Shown here: piece after piece, positions 1-8,330 of the stretch
Position numbering within the stretch: position 1 is the first letter of the stretch
How the letters are laid out: the number at the start of each line of letters is the position of its first letter
Assembly: GCA_035537555.1 (NCBI GenBank)
Contig: DATLMR010000021.1
Span: forward strand, 1-33,413
Source: DATLMR01 sp035537555
GTDB taxonomy: Bacteria; Acidobacteriota; Blastocatellia; UBA7656
DNA length: 33,413 nt
Direction: 5' to 3'
Made by a program: the position numbers and the translations under genes
The notes under the pieces: model-generated
Told to the model about the DNA's origin: nothing
The model's input: the letters and a program-made list of their open reading frames with translations, nothing else
The model's database searches: none

Positions 1-56
1 ACGGCAAAAGCCACGACCGCGAGCGCAAGAAAGGTTCGGACACTTCTTATAGACAT
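1..56 (-). CDS. N-terminus of a secreted protein, cut by the window edge
   Basis: Only about 18 codons are visible. They begin MSIRSVRTFLALAVVAFA, a short basic start followed by a hydrophobic run typical of a Sec signal peptide. I chose the ATG at 54-56 because GGAG lies 6 bases upstream; an in-frame ATG at 66-68 is possible but that GGAG falls inside it. The gene is downstream of, and co-directional with, the Ycf48-like lipoprotein gene ending at 116, so the two may be co-transcribed. Function cannot be inferred from this fragment. Confidence 0.5.
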   Translation of the reverse strand, partial: MSIRSVRTFLALAVVAFA

Positions 57-115
57 AGCTGACTCCATGTATATTTCAAACCCCGGATCTCATATTCGAA
101 GCGTAAGATCCGGCC

Positions 116-1075
116 TCAGGGCTCGAGCCTCTGCATCGAGCCGCGCGAGCCCACCGCCACTCCGTGCGAAGGGCTCGTCAGGTCTATCGAGATAAGGTCG
201 CGCCTGGATACGGGAGAGATCGAGTTCCACGTGCGCCCGCCATCGGAAGAGCCCGCGGTCGCGCCCTTCGCGCCCACGGCCCAGAAAACATCCTTGCCTG
301 CCGCCGCGACCGCGTTCAGAGCCGCGCCGGTCCTGGAATCCGCCGGAGCCCAGGTCTTGCCGTCTTCGCTGCGCAGGATCGTCCCTTTATCTCCGACCGC
401 CACGACCGTACCCTGAGTCGTGACCGCGAGGCCGAACAGGGCGTTCTGAGTGCCGGAAGATTGAACTTCCCAGCTCCTGCCGCCGTCGGCGGTAGCGAGG
501 ATCAAGCCCTCCTCGCCGACGATCCAGCCGCGCTCGCCGGACGAAAATTTTACGTCCCAGAGGTCTTCGAGCCGGCCCGTCGGAAGCACCTCCCAGGTCT
601 CGCCCCCGTTGGCCGTGCGAAAGATGACGCCGCTTCCGCCCACGACCCAGCCGCGCTGGTTGTCGAGAAAGAAGATGGCGTTGAGCACTTCGCCTTCGCG
701 CTCGACCCTCTGCCCGGTCCATGTCCGCCCGCCGTCGTCGGTACGCTGTATCCTCCCGCCGTACCCGGCTACCCAGCCGCGGGTGGGGCTAACGAAATGG
801 ACGGCTTCAAATATCTCTGACGTGCTAGCCACCTTTGCCCAGGTCCGGCCGCCGTCCGAAGTCTGATGAATCGCGCCGCTCGTGCTCCCTCCGGGCTCTA
901 TGTCTCCGACGGCCCAGCCGAGCCGGTCGTCGATAAAATCGATCCCGAGCAGATCCAGATTGCCTATATCGGGCCCGGCGGCCCAGCGCGCGCTAACCTG
1001 TGGTGAGCCAGATTCCCCTCTACACGACGCGGCAACGAGCAAGAGAGCTATTATTAAGAATCTCGATCTAGGCAA
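116..1075 (-). CDS. Ycf48/HCF136-like BNR-repeat lipoprotein
   Basis: The 319-residue protein starts with a basic N-terminus, a hydrophobic stretch and a lipobox-like LLVAASC (Cys18), so it is probably a lipoprotein. Six Asp-box/BNR motifs of the S/T-x-D/N-G-G-x-T/S-W kind recur roughly every 40 residues (about 73, 113, 155, 196, 236 and 277). Most are preceded by a GW-x-VG strand motif, as in the seven-bladed propellers of the photosystem II stability factor Ycf48/HCF136. In non-photosynthetic bacteria such proteins are extracytoplasmic and mostly of unknown role. The start is a TTG at 1073-1075, because the frame is closed by TGA two codons upstream; no strong ribosome site is visible. It follows the sugar dehydrogenase gene with a 171-bp gap. 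Fold is confident, function is not. Confidence 0.82.
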   Translation of the reverse strand: MPRSRFLIIALLLVAASCRGESGSPQVSARWAAGPDIGNLDLLGIDFIDDRLGWAVGDIEPGGSTSGAIHQTSDGGRTWAKVASTSEIFEAVHFVSPTRGWVAGYGGRIQRTDDGGRTWTGQRVEREGEVLNAIFFLDNQRGWVVGGSGVIFRTANGGETWEVLPTGRLEDLWDVKFSSGERGWIVGEEGLILATADGGRSWEVQSSGTQNALFGLAVTTQGTVVAVGDKGTILRSEDGKTWAPADSRTGAALNAVAAAGKDVFWAVGAKGATAGSSDGGRTWNSISPVSRRDLISIDLTSPSHGVAVGSRGSMQRLEP

Positions 1076-1124
1076 AATTCACGATCCGCTCACTTCAATG
1101 GGAGAGACGATGATTCCAGGGCGT

Positions 1125-1152
1125 ATTAAATCTAACACATTAAATCTAACAC
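1125..1152. repeat. Two tandem copies of a 14-bp AT-rich unit
   Basis: The 14-mer ATTAAATCTAACAC occurs twice head to tail (1125-1138 and 1139-1152), with no mismatch. It lies 50-77 bp upstream of the TTG start of the Ycf48-like gene, in the only AT-rich patch of the local intergenic space. Tandem spacing of 14 bp is not a whole helical turn. It could be an operator pair or a slippage duplication. Confidence 0.6.
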
Positions 1153-1246
1153 AGGTTTAAATTCGTGTCGCGATACCCCCCCGGGTTTATAAGCAAATCG
1201 CAATATATCGCCCGGGCGCTCCCTGCTTTAGACGCGCGTGGAGCCG

Positions 1247-2563
1247 TTACAGCCTGATAATCTTCGATTCGTGCTCCGGCATGCCCAGCTTGCGCGTGAT
1301 GTTTCGCGTATCGACTATGAACGGGGCCAGCCGCACGACTCGCGAGTAATCTATCGAGGAGTGGTCCGTCACGATGACGGCGCAATCGCACTCTTTCAGA
1401 GCCTCGTCTGTGAGCGGAACGCTCGTGAGCGCGCCCTTGCCGTCCACGTTCATTCGGGGGATGAAAGGGTCGTGATAGCTGACGAGCGCGCCCTTGTGCA
1501 TGAGCTGATCGACTATGCCGAGCGCGGGCGATTCGCGCACGTCGTTGATATCGCGCTTGTAGGCCGCGCCGAGCACGAGCAGGCGCGAGCCTTTGACCGG
1601 CTTTCCGGCCTCGTTAAGCCCGTCCTGGATCAACTGCACCACGTGGCGCGGCATGTGCGAATTGACCTCTTCGGCCAGGCCTATGAAGCGGGCTTCAAAG
1701 CCGTGAAGCCGCGCCTTCCACGAGAGATAATGCGGATCGAGGGGGATGCAGTGGCCTCCTATCCCCGGCCCCGGGTAGAAGGCCATGAAGCCGAACGGCT
1801 TGGTCGCGGCGGCCTGGATCACGTCCCACGAGTCTATCCCGAGGTGATAGCAGAGCTGCGCCATCTCGTTGACGAGCGCGATGTTGACGGAGCGGAAAGT
1901 ATTTTCGAGCAGCTTCGCCGTCTCCGCCACGCGGGCGCTCGAAACCTTGTGAACCCGCTCGACTATGGTTTGATAGAGCGCCGAAGCGATCTCCGTCGAC
2001 ATGGGCGATACGCCGCCCACGACTTTCGGGATGTTGTTGGTCTGGAAATTTTTATTCCCGGGGTCCACGCGCTCCGGTGAAAAAGCCAGGTAGAAATCCT
2101 TATCGAGGGTGAGGCCCGTCTCTTCAAGCATCGGGAGCAGCACTTCATCGGTCGTCCCGGGGTAGGTCGTCGATTCCAGAACGATCAGCTGAGGCGAGTG
2201 CAGAGTGGCGCGCAACTGCTCGGAGGCGGCCAGTATGTACGAGATGTCGGGCTCTTTGGTCTTGCGAAGAGGCGTCGGCACGCAGATGATCACGGCGTCC
2301 GTCTCTTTGAGTCTCGAGAAATCGGTGGTCGCCGAAAACTTGTTGCGCTCGACGAGCGCTTTGACCATATCGGTCGGCACGTCGGGGATATAGGATCTGC
2401 CGGAGTTGATGATTTCGATGCGCGGCTCATCGACTTCGAAGCCGATGACGGTGAACCCGCCCCGGCCGAACTCGACCGCGAGCGGCAGTCCCACGTACCC
2501 GAGGCCTATCACGCCGACAACGGCGCGGCGCTCGATGATTTTGCTCAATAACTCAGCACTCAT
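1247..2563 (-). CDS. UDP-N-acetylhexosamine 6-dehydrogenase family protein
   Basis: This is a 438-residue nucleotide-sugar dehydrogenase of the UDP-glucose/GDP-mannose dehydrogenase superfamily. The N-terminal Rossmann motif GLGYVGLP is at about residues 20-27, and the catalytic cysteine is in GGHCIPLDP (about Cys272). The surrounding PGPGIGGHCIPLDPHYLSWK block resembles the WbpA/TviB group, which oxidises UDP-HexNAc to the uronic acid for capsule or O-antigen. Substrate assignment is by family resemblance only. I start at the ATG at 2561-2563, which has GAGAGG seven bases upstream; the longer frame to 2605 has no comparable site. It is the fourth gene of a minus-strand run with the heptose kinase and GT9 genes, which supports an envelope polysaccharide role. 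Confidence 0.93.
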   Translation of the reverse strand: MSAELLSKIIERRAVVGVIGLGYVGLPLAVEFGRGGFTVIGFEVDEPRIEIINSGRSYIPDVPTDMVKALVERNKFSATTDFSRLKETDAVIICVPTPLRKTKEPDISYILAASEQLRATLHSPQLIVLESTTYPGTTDEVLLPMLEETGLTLDKDFYLAFSPERVDPGNKNFQTNNIPKVVGGVSPMSTEIASALYQTIVERVHKVSSARVAETAKLLENTFRSVNIALVNEMAQLCYHLGIDSWDVIQAAATKPFGFMAFYPGPGIGGHCIPLDPHYLSWKARLHGFEARFIGLAEEVNSHMPRHVVQLIQDGLNEAGKPVKGSRLLVLGAAYKRDINDVRESPALGIVDQLMHKGALVSYHDPFIPRMNVDGKGALTSVPLTDEALKECDCAVIVTDHSSIDYSRVVRLAPFIVDTRNITRKLGMPEHESKIIRL

Positions 2564-2660
2564 TTTAAAACCTCTCAGCGATTCTTTATCCGTCCCCAAT
2601 CGCATTATAAGACTACGGCCCGAAGGCGTGAGTCAAGGCTATTTACAATCCGGGAGGAGG

Positions 2661-3644
2661 TTAAACGACGGTCGCCAGCAGCTCCTCGCGGTCGACGGTC
2701 GCCGTGCCCACCTTGCCGACCACGACGCCCGCCGCGTGATTGGCCATCACGGCCGACTCCGCGAGCGACGCGCCGGCCGCAAGCGCAAGCGCGAGCGTGG
2801 CTATCACGGTATCGCCCGCGCCCGTCACGTCATAGACCTCGCGCGCGACCGTGGGTATGTGCGTGACATCTCCGCCGTCGGTGAACAGGGTCATGCCCTC
2901 CTCTCCGCGCGTCACCAGGAGCGCACGGCAATCTATAGAGGCGAGGATCTTTCGGCCCGCCTCGACGAGGCCCTCTTCATCCTCGATGACCACGCCCGCC
3001 GCCTCGGCCGCCTCCTGGTTGTTCGGGGTGATTACCGTCAGAGGCTGGTAATGAACGAAGCTGCGCATCTTCGGGTCGAGGCAGACTATAAGATCGCGCT
3101 CGCGCGCCGCATCGAGCACCCTTGAAAGCAGGCCGGGCGTCAGCAACCCCTTGTTGTAATCCGAGATGACGATTGCGTCGGTCGCCTCTATCTCTCCGCG
3201 CAATGCTTCCACGATTCTATCCTCGATCTCCCGTGAGATCGGAGAGCGGCTCTCGCGGTCCGCGCGGACGACCTGCTGGTTGTGGGCGATGATGCGGGTC
3301 TTGAGCGTGGTCGGGCGAGTCCGATCCGACACGAGCCCGTCCGTGCTGACCCCGAGCGATCGAAAGGCATTCGCCACCCGCTCCGCGTCGGAGTCTCCGC
3401 CCACGATCCCCAAAGGGCGCGGGCTCGCTCCGAGCGCGACGAGATTCGAGACGACGTTGCCCGCTCCGCCCAGGGCTATGGTCTGGCGGTCAACTTCGAC
3501 CACGGGCACGGGGGCTTCGGGCGATATTCGGCGCACGCGGCCCCATATGAATTCGTCGAGCATCAGGTCTCCGAGCACCACGATGCGCTTGCCCGGAAAA
3601 TTGTCTGTCAGGGTTCTGGCTCGCTCGCCGGTCAAGGTAATCAT
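2661..3644 (-). CDS. rfaE1: D-glycero-beta-D-manno-heptose-7-phosphate kinase (RfaE1/HldE N-domain type)
   Basis: The 327-residue PfkB-family kinase phosphorylates D-manno-heptose-7-phosphate at C1 in ADP-heptose synthesis for LPS inner core. The family signatures are present: GDLMLDEFIWG near residue 25, ALGGAGNVV near 57-65, and the catalytic block DVTGAGDT at 272-279 with Asp278 as the expected base. Length fits a stand-alone kinase; the cytidylyltransferase (RfaE2) domain of the fused HldE is absent, so that activity must be encoded elsewhere. The start ATG at 3642-3644 has only a weak ribosome site. It sits 78 bp after the GT9 gene and 97 bp before the dehydrogenase, all on the same strand. 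Confidence 0.93.
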   Translation of the reverse strand: MITLTGERARTLTDNFPGKRIVVLGDLMLDEFIWGRVRRISPEAPVPVVEVDRQTIALGGAGNVVSNLVALGASPRPLGIVGGDSDAERVANAFRSLGVSTDGLVSDRTRPTTLKTRIIAHNQQVVRADRESRSPISREIEDRIVEALRGEIEATDAIVISDYNKGLLTPGLLSRVLDAARERDLIVCLDPKMRSFVHYQPLTVITPNNQEAAEAAGVVIEDEEGLVEAGRKILASIDCRALLVTRGEEGMTLFTDGGDVTHIPTVAREVYDVTGAGDTVIATLALALAAGASLAESAVMANHAAGVVVGKVGTATVDREELLATVV

Positions 3645-3722
3645 AAGAATAGACGGCCGGGATCACCGGGCCTGCGCTCGCCCCTGCGCCCGCCCCGTTC
3701 CCGCACCTGGCTCTCTCCCTTT

Positions 3723-4835
3723 CTAATCTTTGAAAGCCTGCCCCGCTCCCGGATGCGCCTCGACTCTCGCCTGCATCACCTCGTCGAGGGAGGCGAGCAC
3801 GTCTTCGGCCGGAACGGAAGCTATCGAAGGCTCTGCTCCCCGGAGGCCCGTCGCGCGAGCCTTGACCACCCGGTAAGGGGACCGCGCCCAGGGATGCCAG
3901 ACATCGGCATTCGACGACCCGAAGACGGCGACGACGGGCCGCGCAAGCGCCGCCGCGATGTGCATAGGGCCGCTGTCGTTTCCAACGAAGACGGCCGCCA
4001 TGCTCATCACGGCGATCAGCTCCTTCAAGGTCAATCCCGAAACGATCGAAGGCTTCGTTCGTGAATCTCGGACCACCTCACCCGCGAGCCGCTCTTGCCC
4101 CGGGCCCGCTATGACGACGGATGCCATTTGCCACCTCTCTCGCAGGTGGTCCGCGACCCGAGCGAATCCCCCGGGCGACCACTGCTTCGACCCGAGGGCG
4201 GCCGCGGGCGCAAGGCACGCGAAAGGGGCGAGCGCCGAGTCTCTGCCTCTGCCCGGCGGGAGGCAGGCCGAAAGCCGGTCTCGCGCGGCGGCTTCGGCCT
4301 CGCCCGGCACTTTCAGACTGAGTCGAGGCCCGTCTTCAGGCCAGGGCACTCCGGTCCATTGCAATAGAGCCAGCTGCTGCTCGACGCTATGCACTCTGGC
4401 GCGGCCGAGCAGGCTATCGGGAGAAGGAGCCCTGCGCGAGAGCAGGAAAGAGTACCGATATCCGCGATACCCTACGGTGTGCCTGGCCCCGGAAAGGGCG
4501 GCGATTATGGTCGCGGTCGTGCCTCCATGCATGTCGAACGCGACGTCGAATCGCTCGCGCCGCAGCGATGAGATCAGTCGCAGGCGCGAAGAGAGGTCGG
4601 GCCTTGCGATTATCAGCTCGTCCACGAGCGGGTGGTCTTCGAGTATGGGCGCGGCCAGGGGCTCGCTGACCACGGCTATCTCGATATCGGGCCTCCAGGA
4701 TTTCAGAGCGGCCAGGCAAGGAGTCATAAGGACGGTATCGCCGATCGACCTCAGGCGAATGAAAAGCGCCCGGCGAGCGAGCGACCAGACGGGCCGCGCA
4801 TTCTCCTCTGCGGCGCGCTGAGCGGATACGGTCAC
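3723..4835 (-). CDS. Glycosyltransferase family 9 (ADP-heptose:LPS heptosyltransferase-like)
   Basis: The 370-residue protein begins its fold with LFIRLRSIGDTVLMTP, the N-terminal strand-loop of GT9 heptosyltransferases. It carries the C-terminal nucleotide-binding signature GNDSGPMHIAAAL followed by PVVAVFGSS. GT9 enzymes add heptose from ADP-heptose to lipid A core on the cytoplasmic face of the inner membrane. I chose the GTG at 4833-4835, which overlaps the TGA stop of the preceding Trm112-like gene (GTGA), implying translational coupling. The open frame continues upstream to 4958 but only inside that gene. Co-location with the heptose kinase supports the heptosyltransferase call. Confidence 0.9.
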   Translation of the reverse strand: MTVSAQRAAEENARPVWSLARRALFIRLRSIGDTVLMTPCLAALKSWRPDIEIAVVSEPLAAPILEDHPLVDELIIARPDLSSRLRLISSLRRERFDVAFDMHGGTTATIIAALSGARHTVGYRGYRYSFLLSRRAPSPDSLLGRARVHSVEQQLALLQWTGVPWPEDGPRLSLKVPGEAEAAARDRLSACLPPGRGRDSALAPFACLAPAAALGSKQWSPGGFARVADHLRERWQMASVVIAGPGQERLAGEVVRDSRTKPSIVSGLTLKELIAVMSMAAVFVGNDSGPMHIAAALARPVVAVFGSSNADVWHPWARSPYRVVKARATGLRGAEPSIASVPAEDVLASLDEVMQARVEAHPGAGQAFKD

Positions 4836-5002
4836 CCTTCGATCACTGCCTCGTCGACGAGCATCACGGGGATATCGTCGCGTATGGGATAGACGCGCTT
4901 GCACTCGCCGCACTTCAGGCCGCTTCCATCCGGCTTCAGATCGACCTTCACCTTGCACACGGGGCAGGCCAGAATTTCAAGCAATCTTTCACTTACCGGC
5001 AC
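4832..5002 (-). CDS. Trm112-family zinc-ribbon-like small protein
   Basis: This 56-residue protein has LLEILACPVC (Cys13, Cys16) and LKCGEC (Cys31, Cys34), then YPIRDDIPVML, which is the classic Trm112/YcaR pattern with a four-cysteine zinc site. Bacterial members are found beside LPS and glycosyltransferase genes, as here, and are thought to be partner or stabilising subunits; the precise role in this cluster is unknown. The start is the GTG at 5000-5002, with AGGAGG six bases upstream, a near-ideal ribosome site; the upstream frame to 5059 lacks one. Its stop overlaps the GT9 start. It is the first gene of the minus-strand envelope cluster and is divergent from the VWFA gene. Confidence 0.88.
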   Translation of the reverse strand: MPVSERLLEILACPVCKVKVDLKPDGSGLKCGECKRVYPIRDDIPVMLVDEAVIEG

Positions 5003-5235
5003 TTCGGACCTCCTGTCTTCAAGCGGTGCAAGTCTAACATCGCGCCATCGCATCGTCAATTTTCGCTCCCCTGAGCCGCCCGGCCCCGGTCCGGCTTCGC
5101 GCCGGTTGAAAAATTGAATCTCGAATGAACGCGTGCTAACCTTTTATTGCGCAATAACGGGCGGATCGGTCCGGAACTGAAGGCGCGCGATCGCCGTATG
5201 CGAATCCGGCGAATGAGATCGGGGAAAAGCAGTTT

Positions 5236-6183
5236 ATGATTAGAAGTATTATCGCATTGCTCGTCGCGGCCGCGGCCCTCACCCTGCCCGGCTTCCCGGT
5301 CGTCACTTCCCTGGCCCGCCAGGATGACGAGCCCATCAAGCTCCGAACCAATCTCGTGACCGTCGATGCAACGGTGCTCGACAGGGACGGGAATTTCATA
5401 CGCAACCTCAAGGCCGACGACTTCATAGTCTACGAGGACAACGAGCCGCAGAAGCTCGACTTCTTCGAGGCGAGCGAAGAGGCGGCGCTCACGCGGCCTC
5501 TGGCCGTGGTCTTTGCGCTCGACAACTCGGGCAGCATGAAACCGGAGGAGCTGGCCATGCAGCGCGAGGCGGCCCTGAGCTTCACGAAGCTCCTGCGGCC
5601 GGAGTCGGTCTTCGCCGTCCTCACCTTCAACAACGAGCTGCGCGTACTCCAGGACTTCACGAGCGATCCGAAGAAGATCGGGCAGGCTTTTCAGAAGGTG
5701 GCGGGAAGCAACGGCTCGACCCGGCTCTTCGCGTCGATCGACCGCGCGGTCGCGATGCTCAAGCGCGCGCCGCGCTACCGGAGCAACCGCCGTCTGCGCC
5801 GGATCGTCGTCGTGATCACGGACGGCATCGACTCGGTGGACACGGTCGATCAGCGCGACCTCGTTCAGCGCGCGACGGAGCAGGGAGTAACGGTCTACTC
5901 GATCACCATACCGTCCTACGGCTACGGCTCGACGCAACGCATCATGACCCTGCTCGATGTCTCGCGCATAGTGCCGCTCACGGGAGGGGCCGATTTTTCG
6001 GTCGATACCGGCAACTTCACTCCGGTCTTCAAAGCCATCGCCGAAGAGATCAGGTCGAGCTACACCCTGGCCTATTACCCCAAAGAGCGAAGCAAGCGCG
6101 ACAATCGGCCGCACCAGCTTCGCGTCGAAGTGAAGAGAGAAGGCTCGGTCGTGCGCGCGAGCCGAAGCGCCTTTCAGGAGTAG
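5236..6183 (+). CDS. Secreted VWFA-related protein of the acidobacterial family
   Basis: The 315-residue protein has a hydrophobic signal segment (residues 4-24). A beta-rich stretch follows with LVTVDATVLDRDG and the strand YEDNEPQKL. A von Willebrand A domain then carries the MIDAS start DNSGS at 96-100 and a later VVITDGIDS strand. The C-terminal SSYTLAYYP block near residue 280 is typical of the VWFA-related acidobacterial family, whose members are numerous in these genomes and whose function is largely unknown. Adhesion or protein-protein contact at the cell surface is the usual guess. The ATG start has a purine-rich GGGGAAAAG upstream. It stands alone, divergent from the envelope cluster. 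Confidence 0.9.
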   Translation: MIRSIIALLVAAAALTLPGFPVVTSLARQDDEPIKLRTNLVTVDATVLDRDGNFIRNLKADDFIVYEDNEPQKLDFFEASEEAALTRPLAVVFALDNSGSMKPEELAMQREAALSFTKLLRPESVFAVLTFNNELRVLQDFTSDPKKIGQAFQKVAGSNGSTRLFASIDRAVAMLKRAPRYRSNRRLRRIVVVITDGIDSVDTVDQRDLVQRATEQGVTVYSITIPSYGYGSTQRIMTLLDVSRIVPLTGGADFSVDTGNFTPVFKAIAEEIRSSYTLAYYPKERSKRDNRPHQLRVEVKREGSVVRASRSAFQE

Positions 6184-6385
6184 AGGCCGGGGCAGAGGCA
6201 TTAGCCCGCGCCCCCGCGCATCATTTGAAGCTCGCTTCTAATAATCCTGCCGACCGGATCATAAGCACAAGCGCCAGCCCTGATCCCTATTTCCTATTTG
6301 GGTCTTTCTTTGCGGCGGTGGAATCGGTTAACATAACTGTTTCCGCGGGCGGGCCGGAACGGCCCCGTGGAAGCAAGAGAGGCAA

Positions 6386-7750
6386 ATGGGCGATAAGAAG
6401 AAAGTAGGCATGATAAGTCTGGGGTGTCCGAAGAATCTCGTCGACAGCGAGGTGATGATGGGGCTCCTCTCGCGCCACGGCTACGAGATGACGACCGACT
6501 CTAAGGCGGCCGACCTGCTCGTGGTCAATACGTGCGGCTTCATCGACTCCGCGCGGCAGGAGTCCGTCGATACGATCCTCGAAATGGCCGAGCTCAAGCA
6601 GACGGGCAACCTCAAGCGCCTCGTGGTCGCCGGCTGCCTGGTCGAGCGATACAAAGAGGAGCTTCAGCGCGAGATTCCCGAGATCGATGCATGCGTCGGA
6701 GTCAATCAGCTTGAAGAGATCCTGTCGGTCGCGGAGCCCGGCGGTCGCAAGCTGCTCCCGATCTACAGCGACGGCGCGTCCGCGCCCGAGCTATATCTCT
6801 ACGACGAGACGACGCCGCGCCTGCGCGCCACCGCTCCTTACACCGCTTACGTAAAGATCGCCGAAGGCTGCGACCACACGTGCGCCTTCTGCATCATTCC
6901 AAAACTTCGCGGCGGCTTTCGCAGCCGCTCTCCCGAATCGATTCTACGAGAGGTGGAGATACTCGCGGCGCAGGGCGTGAGAGAGTTCGTGCTGATCTCG
7001 CAGGATACGACCACCTACGGGGCGGACCTGGAGCTTACGGACGGCCTGGCCCGCCTGGTCGATTCCATAGCCGGAGTGCCCGGAGTCGAATGGGTGCGCT
7101 TCATGTATTGCTACCCGACCGCGATCACGGACGAGCTGCTCGGCGTGATGGCCCGGCGCCCGAACGTCTGCAAGTACTTCGATATCCCGCTCCAGCACGC
7201 CAGCCGCAGAATGCTCGCCCGCATGAGGCGAGGCGGAAATCGCGCTTCGTATGAAAGATTGATCGACCGCATCCGCGAGCGCGTGCCCGGCGTGGCCATT
7301 CGCACGACCTTCATCGTCGGGTTTCCCGGAGAGCGCGAAGAGGACTTCGACGAGCTCCTCGATTTCATTCGCGCGGCCGAATTCGACCGTGTGGGCGTCT
7401 TCACTTATTCGGATGAAGAGAACTCCGCCGCCTTCGAGCTCGATGAGAAGATCGACCCCCGCGTGGCCGAGCGGCGGGGCAAGCGGCTCATGAAAGAGCA
7501 GGCGCGACTCTCCCGCCGCAAGAACCGGCGCATGGTCGGGGAGCGGGTCAGGGTCCTGCTCGAAGGGAGGTCGAAAGAGAGCGACCTTCTGCTCGAAGGG
7601 CGCATGGAGACGCAGGCGCCGGAGATCGACGGCTCGATCCTCATAAACGACGTTCCGGAGGGGCTCGAAGTGCGTCCCGGCGATTTCGTGATGGTCGAGA
7701 TAACCGAAGCGCACGACTATGACCTTCTCGGCAAGATAGTTCAGGAATGA
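6386..7750 (+). CDS. rimO: Ribosomal protein uS12 methylthiotransferase RimO
   Basis: RimO adds a methylthio group to the conserved aspartate of ribosomal protein uS12. It uses two [4Fe-4S] clusters and SAM. The 454-residue protein has the N-terminal UPF0004 domain with cluster cysteines Cys14 (SLGCPKN), Cys50 (NTCGF) and Cys84 (AGCL). The radical SAM motif CDHTCAFC follows at 162-169, then IPKLRGGFRSR and a C-terminal TRAM domain. GCPKNLVDSE and GFIDSA are RimO rather than MiaB hallmarks. The ATG at 6386 has GAGAGG upstream. Its stop overlaps the pgpA start by four bases, so the two are probably coupled. Length is normal. Confidence 0.97.
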   Translation: MGDKKKVGMISLGCPKNLVDSEVMMGLLSRHGYEMTTDSKAADLLVVNTCGFIDSARQESVDTILEMAELKQTGNLKRLVVAGCLVERYKEELQREIPEIDACVGVNQLEEILSVAEPGGRKLLPIYSDGASAPELYLYDETTPRLRATAPYTAYVKIAEGCDHTCAFCIIPKLRGGFRSRSPESILREVEILAAQGVREFVLISQDTTTYGADLELTDGLARLVDSIAGVPGVEWVRFMYCYPTAITDELLGVMARRPNVCKYFDIPLQHASRRMLARMRRGGNRASYERLIDRIRERVPGVAIRTTFIVGFPGEREEDFDELLDFIRAAEFDRVGVFTYSDEENSAAFELDEKIDPRVAERRGKRLMKEQARLSRRKNRRMVGERVRVLLEGRSKESDLLLEGRMETQAPEIDGSILINDVPEGLEVRPGDFVMVEITEAHDYDLLGKIVQE

Positions 7751-8286
7751 ATTCTCATCGACGCTCGAAAGCCGGGACGGCCCTGACGGGGAGAGGCCCG
7801 GCCGGTCCCTCCGACCGCTTCGCCTACCTCACGGCCACGGGCGCGGGCGCGGGCTCTTCGCCCTTTGCTCCCGGCACCCTCGGAGCGATAGAAGGAGTCG
7901 CGCTCTATCTCGCGATCGCGGCGCTTTTGCCCGGCGCGCTGGAGCGTTTCATCTTCCTGCTCGCATCGAATATCGCGATCTTTGCGCTGGGCGTCTGGGC
8001 TTCGGGCCGCACCTGTAGAATGAGCGGCCTCGAAGATCCGAGCCATATCGTGGTGGACGAGATAAGCGGCCAGTTGATCGCCCTCACGCCGCTCGCGTTC
8101 GCCCATTCGATAGCGGGAGTGGTCGCCGGATTCGTCCTCTTCCGCCTCTTCGATATCTTCAAGCCGTATCCGATTCGCAGGCTCGAAGCTCTGCACGGAG
8201 GCCTGGGCGTTATGGCGGATGACGGACTCGCGGGCATCTACTCGGCCATCCTGATCTGGACAGGCATGCAACTCGGTTTGATCTGA
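7747..8286 (+). CDS. pgpA: Phosphatidylglycerophosphatase A family protein
   Basis: PgpA dephosphorylates phosphatidylglycerol phosphate to phosphatidylglycerol at the inner membrane. The 179-residue protein shows the family blocks: GAGSSPFAPGTLGA near residues 36-49, EDPSHIVVDEISGQL near 95, and FRLFDIFKPYPIRRLE followed by MADDGLAGIYS. Conserved acidic residues for metal binding lie in VVDE and ADD. Four hydrophobic segments are apparent. A family with a soluble N-terminal extension is common in Acidobacteriota, and the first 22 residues here are polar and not conserved-looking. It overlaps rimO (ATGA) and is followed by a 30-bp palindrome. Confidence 0.93.
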   Translation: MNSHRRSKAGTALTGRGPAGPSDRFAYLTATGAGAGSSPFAPGTLGAIEGVALYLAIAALLPGALERFIFLLASNIAIFALGVWASGRTCRMSGLEDPSHIVVDEISGQLIALTPLAFAHSIAGVVAGFVLFRLFDIFKPYPIRRLEALHGGLGVMADDGLAGIYSAILIWTGMQLGLI

Positions 8287-8294
8287 AAGGGTCT

Positions 8295-8324
8295 CCGGTC
8301 TTTCGTTTCGAAACGAAAGACCGG
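8295..8324. repeat. Perfect 30-bp palindrome between pgpA and the nadD-like gene
   Basis: CCGGTCTTTCGTTTC is followed directly by its exact reverse complement, giving 15-bp arms with no loop. It begins 9 bp after the pgpA stop and ends 6 bp before the ATG of the next gene. There is no T tract, so it is not a typical intrinsic terminator. In RNA it would form a long hairpin that could attenuate the downstream gene or protect the upstream messenger from decay. As DNA it could be a dimeric operator. Confidence 0.8.
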
Positions 8325-8330
8325 CTCGCA

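Noticed and set aside
5056..6201. Long minus-strand open frame opposite the VWFA gene
   Set aside because: Antisense shadow with Arg/Glu/Asp-rich composition; the plus-strand gene has signal peptide and MIDAS motif.
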